A stretch of 17,380 nucleotides of DNA, from contig CAZJIS010000038.1 in assembly GCA_964546125.1 (NCBI GenBank), positions 1 through 17,380 of the forward strand, read 5' to 3'. Position numbers and translations under genes: made by a program. Positions 7,294-14,198 of the stretch are shown one piece after another. Every line of letters begins with the position of its first letter. Within the stretch, counting starts at the first letter, position 1. This DNA comes from Phil1 sp964546125. GTDB lineage: Bacteria > Bacillota > Clostridia > Christensenellales > CAG-138. Under the pieces are notes generated by a model, which saw nothing but the letters and a program-made list of their open reading frames with translations, was not told the DNA's origin and made no database searches.

Positions 7294-8042
7294 TGTTCGA
7301 ATGGACGCAAAACAGCATCCGCTTTCGCAAAGACGCCGCGGAATACGGCGGGTTTGATGCGGAGCTTGCCGTGCGCGTGCGCGCGCATCTTGTGCCCGAT
7401 ATGCACGTGTGCGACGCCGGCTGCGGGCTTGGCTACCTTTCCCTCGCGCTCGCGCCGCATGTTCGCCGCGTGACGGCGGCGGACTGCTCCCCCCTGGCGC
7501 TCGATACGCTGCGGAAGAACGCGAAGCTTAGGGGGCTATCGAACATCGACATCGCCGAGGGCGACCTTTTTGCCATGCGCCCTGCTAAAAAATACGACGC
7601 GATGGTGTTCTGCCTTTTCGGCGGCACAACCGAGGCGCTGCGCGCCATCCGCGCCCAATGCAGGGGGAAAGCGCTGCTGATCAAAAAATACGAAACCGCG
7701 CACCGCTTCACGCCCGAAGGGAAGCGCGCCTCGCGCCGCACGCTTGCGCGCATCCGCGCCGCGCTCGAAGCGCTGCATGTGCCTTATGAAATGGAGACCT
7801 TTTCGCTCGAGATGGGTCAGCCGCTGCGCTCGCCCGGGGAGGCCGCGCTGTTTTTTGAAACCTACGGCGCAAACCCCGCACGCAGCGCCGAGGCCGCGGC
7901 GCGCGACCTTTGCCGCCTCACGCGCACAGGGCGCGCGGATTTCCCCTTTTACCTGCCGGCCCGAAGGGAGCTTGGCATGATTTTGCTGCATGCGGGCGAT
8001 TTGCCCGACGTGATAGAATCCATTGAACCGGAGGAAAATTAA
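7293..8042 (+). CDS. Class I SAM-dependent methyltransferase within the importer operon
   Basis: A 249-residue Rossmann-fold methyltransferase. Motif I is VCDAGCGLGYLSLAL (SAM-binding glycine loop, residues 41-47), followed by the acidic residue closing strand 2 in TAADCSP (D64), a motif-II-like IDIAEGDLF and the post-I strand YDAMVFCLFGG. The C-terminal third (FPFYLPARRELGMILL) is not a domain I can tie to a known substrate. It starts inside the stop of the ATPase gene (TGATG) and ends two bases before the receptor gene's start, so it is an integral member of the operon rather than a passenger. It could modify or release an imported chelate, or act on a related metabolite (inference). The methyltransferase fold is secure, the substrate unknown. 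Confidence 0.85.
   Translation: MFEWTQNSIRFRKDAAEYGGFDAELAVRVRAHLVPDMHVCDAGCGLGYLSLALAPHVRRVTAADCSPLALDTLRKNAKLRGLSNIDIAEGDLFAMRPAKKYDAMVFCLFGGTTEALRAIRAQCRGKALLIKKYETAHRFTPEGKRASRRTLARIRAALEALHVPYEMETFSLEMGQPLRSPGEAALFFETYGANPARSAEAAARDLCRLTRTGRADFPFYLPARRELGMILLHAGDLPDVIESIEPEEN
8014..8019 (+). promoter_or_regulatory. Possible internal extended -10 for the receptor gene
   Basis: TGA followed by TAGAAT (TGN-TATAAT type) lies inside the 3' end of the methyltransferase gene, 24 bases before the receptor ATG. No convincing -35 is present at 16-18 bases. It would allow extra expression of the binding protein relative to the membrane parts. Confidence 0.35.
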
Positions 8043-8043
8043 C

Positions 8044-9165
8044 ATGAAAAAAACGCTTGTCTTTTTGCTTGCGGCGCTGATGTTCGCGGCCGCGCTCGGC
8101 TGCCAAGCGCCCGCCGCACAAACCCCGACCCCCGCGCCTGTGCAGACCGTGGCGCCCACTGGTACGGAAATGCCCGCGCCAACGCATTTTATGTTCACCG
8201 ATTCGGTCGGCCGCACGGTCGAGGTGCCGACGAACATTGAAAAGGTCGCCGTTTCCAGCCCGCTCGCGCAGATCGCATTGTTCGCTCTATGCCCGGATAA
8301 ACTCGCTGGCATTGCCTCGGCCTGGGATGCATCTGCCGAGCAATACCTCGACACCGCCTATTACAACCTGCCGGAGCTTGGCCAGCTCTACGGCGGCAAA
8401 GGCGAATTGAACCTTGAAACGCTGCTTGCAAGCGGCGCGCAGGTCATCATCGACGTGGGCGAACCCAAGGGCACCATCGTCGAGGATCTCGATGCGCTGC
8501 AAGCGCAGGTGGGCATCCCGTTCGTACACATCACGGCGACCACCGCGAACATGGGTGAAGCTTACCGCAAGCTTGGCGAGCTTCTCAACATGCCCGAAGA
8601 GGCCGAAGCGCTCGCCGCCTATTGCGACGAGGTGTTTGCGCGCACGAACGCCCTCGCCAAGGACGTTAGCAAGGCCCGCCTGCTCTATTGCCTTGGCGAT
8701 GCGGGGCAGAACGTAATCGCCAGCGGCTCGTTCCACGCGGAGGTGATCGACCTTCTTTCCGACAACCTCGCCGTGGTCGCCGAGCCCTCGAGCAAGGGCA
8801 GCGGCAACGAGGTGGACATGGAGCAGATCCTTTTATGGAACCCGGATGTGATCATTTTCCAGCCCGGCAGCATCTATGAAACCGCCGCCGCCGACCCCGC
8901 CTGGGCGCAGGTGAACGCGATTAAAAACGGCGCATATTACGAAGTGCCCTTCGGCCCGTATAACTGGCTCGGCTTCCCGCCCTCTGTGCAGCGCTATTTG
9001 GGCATGTTGTGGATGGCAAAGCTTCTTTACCCCGAAGCCGCACAATTTGACCTCTACGCTGAAACCGCGCGCTACTTTGGGCTGTTTTACCACAGCCAGC
9101 TCACCCAGGCGCAGTATGACGCGCTCGTGGCAAACTCCATTGGCAAACAGGCCCCCGGCGCCTAA
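8044..9165 (+). CDS. Iron-complex-type substrate-binding lipoprotein (BtuF/FhuD-like)
   Basis: A 373-residue extracytoplasmic binding protein for the preceding permease and ATPase. The N-terminus MKKTLVFLLAALMFAAALGC is a lipoprotein signal peptide with lipobox ALGC; C20 would be lipidated. A Pro/Thr/Ala-rich linker follows. The mature protein has the class III fold pattern: GRTVEVPTNIEKVAVSSP at the start of lobe 1, the LNLETLLASGAQVIID turn, and lobe 2 from RLLYCLGDAGQNVIASGSF to NPDVIIFQPGS. GPYNWLGFPPSVQRYLGMLWMAKLLYP near the C-terminus is typical of receptors paired with FecCD permeases. The ATG at 8044 has GGAGGA eight bases upstream, inside the end of the methyltransferase gene. The ligand (iron chelate, heme, cobalamin or oxyanion) cannot be assigned. 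Confidence 0.92.
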   Translation: MKKTLVFLLAALMFAAALGCQAPAAQTPTPAPVQTVAPTGTEMPAPTHFMFTDSVGRTVEVPTNIEKVAVSSPLAQIALFALCPDKLAGIASAWDASAEQYLDTAYYNLPELGQLYGGKGELNLETLLASGAQVIIDVGEPKGTIVEDLDALQAQVGIPFVHITATTANMGEAYRKLGELLNMPEEAEALAAYCDEVFARTNALAKDVSKARLLYCLGDAGQNVIASGSFHAEVIDLLSDNLAVVAEPSSKGSGNEVDMEQILLWNPDVIIFQPGSIYETAAADPAWAQVNAIKNGAYYEVPFGPYNWLGFPPSVQRYLGMLWMAKLLYPEAAQFDLYAETARYFGLFYHSQLTQAQYDALVANSIGKQAPGA

Positions 9166-9184
9166 ACCTGCCTTATCCGTTCGT

Positions 9185-9207
9185 AAAAGTGATGAAACCA
9201 CTTTTTT
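9185..9207 (+). terminator. Terminator after the importer operon
   Basis: A 7-bp stem AAAAGTG/CACTTTT with a 7-base loop runs into a run of six T residues (9202-9207), 20 bases after the receptor stop. The stem is AT-rich, so strength is moderate. Confidence 0.6.
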
Positions 9208-9214
9208 GAGCTCA

Positions 9215-9259
9215 CACGCTTTGCCTCACATGCTTCGCATATGCGGGCGGCAAAGCGTG
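9215..9259. repeat. Branched inverted repeat between convergent operons
   Basis: Perfect 11-bp arms CACGCTTTGCC (9215-9225) and GGCAAAGCGTG (9249-9259) enclose 23 bases. Inside is a smaller hairpin (ATGC-TTC-GCAT, 9230-9240). Neither strand has a T run next to the arms, so it is not a standard terminator. It lies between the terminators of the importer and purine operons and could be an mRNA 3'-end stabiliser or a REP-like element. Confidence 0.6.
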
Positions 9260-9267
9260 AAACGTGC

Positions 9268-9305
9268 AAAAATCTAAAACAATCCCCGCTGCTTTGAGCG
9301 GGGAT
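9268..9305 (-). terminator. Terminator of the purB-purA operon
   Basis: A perfect 9-bp GC-rich stem (ATCCCCGCT at 9282-9290 with AGCGGGGAT at 9297-9305) and a 6-base loop lie 27 bases past the purA stop. Read on the minus strand the stem is followed by TGTTTTAGATTTTT. On the plus strand the following bases (CGCTCTTATTT) are a poorer tract. Confidence 0.78.
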
Positions 9306-9332
9306 CGCTCTTATTTACCTGATTGGCAATTG

Positions 9333-10613
9333 TCAACGATCAATCATTTGAATGTATGCGCCGCGGTCCGCGCCGACGGAAACATAGCGGATCGGGCAGC
9401 CGATGGCCTGCTCGATGAAGGCGATGTAGTCGAGCGCTTCCCTCGGGAGTTCGCCCTTTGCGCGGCAGGCGGAAATATCGCAGTGAAAGCCGGGGAACAT
9501 CCGATAAACGGGTTTCGCACGCTCGAGCGCGCCGCCCTGCGGGAAACGCTCCGCGCGCACGCCGTCCACTTCGTAAGCGATGCACACGGGGATCTCCTCG
9601 AGGTAAGAAAGCACATCGAGCTTGGTGAGCGCGATGCAGTCGCACCCTTGCAGCGCCGTGCCGTAGCGCGTGGCGACGACGTCAAACCCACCCACACGCC
9701 GGGGCCTGCCTGTGGCCGCGCCGTATTCGCCGCCCGCTTCGCGAAGCGCGTCACCCGCCTCGCCGAAGAGTTCCGCCGTAAACGGCCCCTCGCCCACGCA
9801 GCTCGAGTATGCTTTGGTGATGCCGATCACAGAATCGAGCTTTTTGCCGGGGATGCCCGCGCCGATGGGCGCATAGGCCGCGATGGTCGAGGAGGAGGAA
9901 GTGTAGGGATAAATGCCGTAATCAATGTCGCGCAAGGAGCCCAGCTGCGCCTCGAAGATGATGTTTTTGCCCGCGTCCGCCGCTGCTTCGAGATACGCGC
10001 CCGCATCGCAGATGTGCGGCAAGAGCGCCTCGCCGTAGCGCCTGAGCCAGGCGAGCATTTCGCCCGTTTCCACAGCCGGCGCGCCGTAACCGCGTGCGAG
10101 CAAAAGGTTTTTCCACTCGACGATGCCCGAAAGCCTTTGTTCAAGCGAGGCAAAGTCGAGAAGATCGCCCATGCGCAAGGCTTTTTTCATATATTTATCG
10201 CCATAAACGGGGCCGATGCCGCGGCGCGTGGAGCCGAACTTCGCATCGCGGAGCCGGTCTTCCTCGAGGCAGTCGAGCTGCTTGTGGTAGGGCATGCAGA
10301 TGGTGGCGCGGTCGCTGATCTTGAGGTTTTCAGGCGTGACGGCAACGCCCTTGGCGGCGAGCCGCGCGATTTCGCCCGCGAGGTGCTCAAGATCGATCAC
10401 CATGCCTGTGCCCATGACGTTGACGGTCCCATCCCGCAGGATGCCCGAGGGGATCAGGTTCAAAATGAACCGCCCCTTGTCGTTGATCACGGTGTGGCCC
10501 GCGTTGTTGCCGCCCTGATAGCGCACAACAACATCGTATTGTTCGCTGAGCAGGTCCACCATGCGGCCCTTGCCCTCATCCCCCCAGTTGGTTCCCACGA
10601 TTGCCGTTAACAT
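9333..10613 (-). CDS. purA: Adenylosuccinate synthetase
   Basis: This enzyme converts IMP and aspartate to adenylosuccinate using GTP, the first step from IMP to AMP, in the cytoplasm. The 426-residue length is normal. The N-terminus MLTAIVGTNWGDEGKGRMVDLLS contains the GDEGKG loop with catalytic D12, and QGGNNAGHTV contains H40. Further signatures are GSTRRGIGPVYGDK, FEAQLGSLRDIDYGIYPYTSSS and TGRPRRVGGFD. Asn at position 9 replaces the usual Gln of the GTQWGDEGKG motif, a mild substitution. The ATG at 10611-10613 is chosen because the conserved N-terminus begins there and AGAGGGG lies upstream; a longer frame would run into purB. It follows purB by 22 bases, so both AMP-branch enzymes share one transcript. 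Confidence 0.97.
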   Translation of the reverse strand: MLTAIVGTNWGDEGKGRMVDLLSEQYDVVVRYQGGNNAGHTVINDKGRFILNLIPSGILRDGTVNVMGTGMVIDLEHLAGEIARLAAKGVAVTPENLKISDRATICMPYHKQLDCLEEDRLRDAKFGSTRRGIGPVYGDKYMKKALRMGDLLDFASLEQRLSGIVEWKNLLLARGYGAPAVETGEMLAWLRRYGEALLPHICDAGAYLEAAADAGKNIIFEAQLGSLRDIDYGIYPYTSSSSTIAAYAPIGAGIPGKKLDSVIGITKAYSSCVGEGPFTAELFGEAGDALREAGGEYGAATGRPRRVGGFDVVATRYGTALQGCDCIALTKLDVLSYLEEIPVCIAYEVDGVRAERFPQGGALERAKPVYRMFPGFHCDISACRAKGELPREALDYIAFIEQAIGCPIRYVSVGADRGAYIQMIDR

Positions 10614-10635
10614 CTGTTCGTTCCCCTCTTCAAAT

Positions 10636-12075
10636 TCAAACGTTGATTTCCACCGAAACCTCGGCGTCGTTTTCATGTTGCGCGAGAAGCGGGCGGATGA
10701 TGCCCGCAAGGTATTCTTCCGTTTGTTTTTCAGCAAGCCCCGTGAACGCCGCGGGATCGAGCAGCGCTGTAAGTTCCGCTTGACTTAAGCCGAAGCGCTC
10801 ATCGGCTGCGATGCGCATGATAAGGTCGTTCTCCCCGCCGGAGAGCTTCATTTGCTCCGCCGCGGCAACGGCGTGCGCGCGCAGCGCTTCGTGCAAAACC
10901 TGCCTGTCGCCCCCTTTTTTCAAAACGCAATGCATTAAAATGTTTTCGCTTGCAAGGAAAGGAAGCTCATCGGCAAGATGACGGCCGATCACCGCCGGGT
11001 AAACCCGCACACCCGTGATGATGTTGATGTAGAGCGAGAGGATCGCGTCTGTCGCGAGGAAGGCTTCCGGCAAAGCGATGCGCCGGTTGGCCGAATCGTC
11101 GAGCGTGCGCTCGAACCATTGCGAGGCCGCGGTAAAGGCGGGGTTGATCGCATCGCTGATGACATAGCGCGCAAGCGCCGCGATGCGCTCGCTGCGCATG
11201 GGATTCCTTTTATAAGGCATGGCCGAGGAGCCGATCTGGCTTTGCTCGAACGGTTCGTCAAACTCCTTCAAATGCGAAAGCAGGCGGATATCGTTGGAAA
11301 ACTTATGCGCGCTCTGCGCGATGCCCGAAAGCGCGTTGAGCACAAACGAATCGACCTTGCGCGAATAGGTCTGCCCCGAAACCGCGTAGCAGCCCGCAAA
11401 GCCCATCTTATTAGCAATGCGTTCTTCAAGCGCCCTGACCTTCGCTTCATCGCCCTCAAACAGCTCCATAAAGCTCGCGGCGGTGCCGGTCGCGCCCTTG
11501 CAGCCGAGGAGCCTCAAATTCGCGAGCTGGAATTCGACCTGCGCAAGGTCCATTTCAAGGTCCTGCAGCCACAGCGTCGCCCGCTTGCCCACACTCGTGG
11601 GCTGCGCGGCCTGAAAATGCGTGTAGGCGAGCGTTGCAAGGCCCTTATATTCCTGCGCAAAATCCGCCGCCGCGCGGATGGCCGCGACAAGCAGCCTTTT
11701 GATCTCGATCAGCGCGAAGCGCATGCGGATGATGTCGGTGTTGTCGCCCACATAGCTCGAGGTCGCGCCAAGGTGGATGATGGGTTTTGCTTTGGGGCAT
11801 TGCTCGCCAAAGGTCAGAACATGCGCCATCACATCGTGCCGCACGCGGGCTTCATGCGCCGCGGCGCGCTCGTAATCGATGTTCTCGGCCTGCGCGCGCA
11901 TCTGCTCGATTTGCTCCTGTGCGATCGGAATGCCAAGCTCCCGCTCCGCTTCCGCGAGGGCGATCCAAAGCCTGCGCCAGGTCGAAAACTTCATGTCGTC
12001 GGAGAAGATGCGCCGCATGCGCGCGCTTGCATATCTCTCGCCCAGCGGCGAGCGGTAACCATCCGTCCCTTGCAT
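10636..12075 (-). CDS. purB: Adenylosuccinate lyase
   Basis: A fumarase/aspartase-superfamily lyase that acts twice in purine synthesis: SAICAR to AICAR, and adenylosuccinate to AMP, releasing fumarate each time. The protein has 479 residues. Visible signatures are KPIIHLGATSSYVGDNTD (residues 98-114), catalytic histidine in YTHFQAAQPT (H153), and the superfamily signature SSAMPYKRNPMRSE (283-296) with the mobile-loop serine. The C-terminal domain ends after LAEKQTEEYLAGIIRPLL. The ATG at 12073-12075 has GGAGGGG four bases upstream; a TTG five codons earlier is unlikely. purB is the first gene of a two-gene operon with purA. A strong promoter and a possibly regulatory leader lie upstream. Confidence 0.97.
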   Translation of the reverse strand: MQGTDGYRSPLGERYASARMRRIFSDDMKFSTWRRLWIALAEAERELGIPIAQEQIEQMRAQAENIDYERAAAHEARVRHDVMAHVLTFGEQCPKAKPIIHLGATSSYVGDNTDIIRMRFALIEIKRLLVAAIRAAADFAQEYKGLATLAYTHFQAAQPTSVGKRATLWLQDLEMDLAQVEFQLANLRLLGCKGATGTAASFMELFEGDEAKVRALEERIANKMGFAGCYAVSGQTYSRKVDSFVLNALSGIAQSAHKFSNDIRLLSHLKEFDEPFEQSQIGSSAMPYKRNPMRSERIAALARYVISDAINPAFTAASQWFERTLDDSANRRIALPEAFLATDAILSLYINIITGVRVYPAVIGRHLADELPFLASENILMHCVLKKGGDRQVLHEALRAHAVAAAEQMKLSGGENDLIMRIAADERFGLSQAELTALLDPAAFTGLAEKQTEEYLAGIIRPLLAQHENDAEVSVEINV

Positions 12076-12090
12076 AAAACCCCTCCGCAA

Positions 12091-12150
12091 TCAAAAAGGG
12101 CGCCGGGCGGGCAAGCCATGACGCCTCCGCACACGAACACCCATGTTCCC
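12091..12150 (-). promoter_or_regulatory. purBA leader: candidate attenuator with short leader ORF
   Basis: On the minus strand a hairpin (GGCGTC at 12125-12120 with GGCGCC at 12104-12099, one G-U pair, 15-base loop) is followed by C and five T residues (12097-12093), before the purB ribosome binding site. An ORF of 17 codons (12144 to the TGA at 12093-12091) reads MGVRVRRRHGLPARRPF and ends just past the T run, with GAAGGG before its ATG. At the 5' end GAACA-TGGG-TGTTC can form a small hairpin that covers this ATG. The layout resembles translation-coupled attenuation, but the stem is short, so the call is tentative. Confidence 0.4.
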
Positions 12151-12156
12151 TTCGCA

Positions 12157-12185
12157 AGCATACTTTATGCTTAGATCATTGTCAA
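12157..12185 (-). promoter_or_regulatory. Promoter of the purB-purA operon
   Basis: Read on the minus strand: a perfect TTGACA (12185-12180), a 17-base spacer, and TATGCT (12162-12157, 4 of 6). The predicted start near 12150 gives a leader of about 75 bases. An 8-bp palindrome ATCGCGAT at 12206-12213 lies about 20 bases upstream of the -35. I do not recognise a PurBox or a purine riboswitch. Confidence 0.72.
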
Positions 12186-12280
12186 GTTCGATAAGCCAGG
12201 ATGATATCGCGATTGATTATGGGGGTATTGGCAAGGGTAATGACGGACTGCTTTCCCGCTTTGCGGCTGGCGCACGAAGC

Positions 12281-13315
12281 TTATGTGTGTTCGCCAACGC
12301 CGCTTTCCATAATGGAAAACGAGCGGCGTTCGCAATCGATCCCGGCCTTTGCGCCATAGGGCAGCACGCACATGGGCGAAGCGTGCCCGAAATGCAGCCC
12401 GTATAAAACCGGGAGTTCCGTTCGCTCAAAGTGCAGAAACGTTTCCCGCACGGCTTTTTTGTGCGCCTTAAACGCCGTATCTTCATTGGCTCTGCCTAAA
12501 ATAACGCCGCGAAGCCCCGAAAGCGCGCCGATTTTGTGCAGCCACGCAAAAAACGCCGCAATGCCCTCGGGCGTATAGAATTCGGGAATATCTTCAAGAA
12601 ACAAAATCGCATCCAAAAAATCATCGGCCGTGAGCGCAAGCGGGGTGTTCTCCAACTCCATAAGGCCCGTGTGACCGCCAAAGAGCCGCCCTTCAACGAT
12701 GCCCCGGCCCTGGATGAGCTCATAGCCGCCGCAGGGAAGATAGGCGCGCGCAGCCCGCGGATCCTGATGGTCGACGGGCGCGCAGCTCCATTCCCGCGCG
12801 GGCTCTATGCGCCCGGGCGCCGAAGTTTCAAACAAAGCGCGCTCAAAATAATGTTTCGTATAAGGGTGAAAGCCTTGCGCTTCAGCCACCGGATACAGGA
12901 GGTTCGGGCCATAAAAAGACGATAAGCCGCAATGATAGCACAAGAGGTGCAAATTCATCGCATCGGAATAGCCGATGAAGATCTTTGGGTTGTCGATGAT
13001 GCTCGAGGCGCGGATGTGCGGGATCACTTCGATGCTGTCGTTGCCGCCCACATTGGCGATGACGGCCCTGACCGAAGGATGCTCGAACGCCCACATCACA
13101 TCCTCCGCGCGGGCGACCGGGTTTTTCGATAAATAGGCGGAACCTTTAAGCGCGTTGGGCGCGGCGAGGACATGAAGGCCCATCTCCCGGAGCCGGGCAA
13201 CGCCCAGATCGTATTTCCAGCGCACGGCCGCATCTCCCGCCCAGCCGTTGCAGGGGCTGATGGCGGCGATGGTATCCCCACGCTCGAGCTTCGGGGGTTT
13301 TTGCAGCGTTTTCAT
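12281..13315 (-). CDS. S66-family peptidase (LD-carboxypeptidase/MccF-like)
   Basis: A 344-residue cytoplasmic serine peptidase of family S66. Members are LD-carboxypeptidases that trim muropeptides, or MccF-type enzymes that cleave aminoacyl-nucleotide toxins. The family start RGDTIAAISPCNG is followed by VRAVIANVGGNDSIEVIPHI and the nucleophile elbow IGYSDAMNL (S117). Glutamate E241 is in ILFLEDIPE and the histidine in LHFGHASP (H311). The Ser-Glu-His spacing (124 and 70 residues) is closer to MccF than to LdcA as I recall them. The RIEPAREWSCAP segment also fits the MccF side. The ATG at 13313-13315 is the only start matching the family N-terminus, but no ribosome binding site precedes it. 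It follows the GntR gene by 25 bases and probably shares its transcript. Confidence 0.88.
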   Translation of the reverse strand: MKTLQKPPKLERGDTIAAISPCNGWAGDAAVRWKYDLGVARLREMGLHVLAAPNALKGSAYLSKNPVARAEDVMWAFEHPSVRAVIANVGGNDSIEVIPHIRASSIIDNPKIFIGYSDAMNLHLLCYHCGLSSFYGPNLLYPVAEAQGFHPYTKHYFERALFETSAPGRIEPAREWSCAPVDHQDPRAARAYLPCGGYELIQGRGIVEGRLFGGHTGLMELENTPLALTADDFLDAILFLEDIPEFYTPEGIAAFFAWLHKIGALSGLRGVILGRANEDTAFKAHKKAVRETFLHFERTELPVLYGLHFGHASPMCVLPYGAKAGIDCERRSFSIMESGVGEHT

Positions 13316-13340
13316 GGTTTGAATGCAGCCCGGCTCACGC

Positions 13341-14027
13341 TCACAGCGCCCCGGCGTTGAGCCCGAGTATGTTGATGACGTGGCGGATATGGATGCTCAT
13401 GGCGGATTTTGCCCCCGCGCCATCCCTAAGGCGCAAAAAGTTGCACATATCGCGGTTGTCGCTGAGGACAATGGCCTTGAACGCATCCGTATTTTCGGCG
13501 ACCTCCATCGCCTCGTTCACGGCGGCGTTAATGATCGGGAACAGGCGGATGATGAACTCGTTGTGGGAGGCGGAAGCGAGCATTTCGTGGAACTTCTGGT
13601 CGGCGCCGGCCCAGTTGCCATCCTCGTGGATGAGCGCCTCCACCGCGCGCGCCTGCTCGAAAATGCCCTGCAATTCCTCACCGGTAGCGCGAAAGCACGC
13701 GAGCATGATGCATTGGGGCTCGAACATCAGGCGGATTTCATACATTTCGCTCAAGCGCGTGTGGCTGAGCCTGCCCATATCGTAGCGATCCAAAAGAGAG
13801 AGATCGCCGCTGATGTAGGTGCCCCTGCCGCGCTGCACGCTGATGATGCCCTGCGCCGCGAGGTAGCGCACCGCCTCGCGCAGCGTCGTGCGGCTCACGC
13901 CAAGGCGCTTTGCAAGCTCGTTTTCATTGGGCAGCTTTTCCCCGGGCGCAAACTCCTTTTGCAGCGCGATCATGTTGTAAATCTCCTGCGCCGTGCGCTC
14001 GGAAAGGCTTCGGCTGCCGTTTGACAT
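13341..14027 (-). CDS. GntR-family regulator, FadR subfamily (FCD domain)
   Basis: A 228-residue repressor-type DNA-binding protein. Residues 8-74 form the GntR winged helix (LPNENELAKRLGVSRTTLREAVRYLAAQGIISVQRGRGTYIS). Residues 91-220 form an all-helical FCD ligand domain. Two of the usual metal-binding residues are visible in ADQKFHEML (D143, H147), and a histidine in the last helix (H213). The histidine normally found in an E-H-R pattern is replaced by Asn in SDNRDMC (N191), so the metal site may be altered. The ATG at 14025-14027 has GGAGGA seven bases upstream. It is transcribed divergently from ptb-buk, and shared ACATCATA sites in the gap suggest it controls both directions. Its ligand may be a carboxylate or acyl-CoA related to that operon (inference). 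Confidence 0.92.
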   Translation of the reverse strand: MSNGSRSLSERTAQEIYNMIALQKEFAPGEKLPNENELAKRLGVSRTTLREAVRYLAAQGIISVQRGRGTYISGDLSLLDRYDMGRLSHTRLSEMYEIRLMFEPQCIMLACFRATGEELQGIFEQARAVEALIHEDGNWAGADQKFHEMLASASHNEFIIRLFPIINAAVNEAMEVAENTDAFKAIVLSDNRDMCNFLRLRDGAGAKSAMSIHIRHVINILGLNAGAL

Positions 14028-14058
14028 GCGACGATCCTCCGCGGTTGAATTGCTTCGC

Positions 14059-14087
14059 ATTATACATCATATATTCTGCCCTTTCAA
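14059..14087 (-). promoter_or_regulatory. Promoter of the GntR regulator gene
   Basis: On the minus strand TTGAAA (14087-14082), a 17-base spacer and a perfect TATAAT (14064-14059). An operator-like ACATCATA (14064-14071, plus-strand reading) fills the promoter-proximal spacer, consistent with autorepression. The leader is about 25 bases. Confidence 0.78.
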
Positions 14088-14177
14088 GCGCGCGCGCCGC
14101 CCCGCGCGGCTTGACATCATACATCTCATCAAGTAATATGATGTCATATCGGCCTTTTCTGCATCATACAACATGAT
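14064..14177. promoter_or_regulatory. Candidate GntR operator sites (ACATCATA repeats)
   Basis: Four copies of one motif lie in this divergent region. ACATCATA occurs at 14064-14071 and 14114-14121, its reverse complement TATGATGT at 14137-14144, and CATCATA at 14162-14168. The middle two extend to a perfect 10-bp inverted repeat (TGACATCATA at 14112-14121, TATGATGTCA at 14137-14146). ATATGATGTCATAT at 14136-14149 is itself a dyad, and ATCAT-ACAAC-ATGAT (14163-14177) is another. Sites overlap the core elements of both promoters. Confidence 0.65.
14111..14139 (+). promoter_or_regulatory. Promoter of the ptb-buk-vor operon
   Basis: A perfect TTGACA (14111-14116), 17-base spacer and TAATAT (14134-14139, 4 of 6). 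The predicted start near 14146 gives a leader of about 53 bases. Both elements sit inside the arms of the TGACATCATA/TATGATGTCA inverted repeat, as expected for a repressed promoter. Confidence 0.7.
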
Positions 14178-14198
14178 CAGGGCTTTCGGGAGAAGACT

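Noticed and set aside
9264..10610. 448-codon open frame on the plus strand opposite purA
   Set aside because: It is an antisense shadow of a certain purA in GC-rich DNA, and its translation has no recognisable family pattern.
10978..12174. 398-codon open frame on the plus strand opposite purB
   Set aside because: Arg/His-rich translation with no motif, fully antisense to purB and its leader; a shadow frame.
12206..12213. ATCGCGAT palindrome upstream of the purB promoter as an operator
   Set aside because: Only 8 bp, single copy, does not extend, and does not match any purine operator I know.
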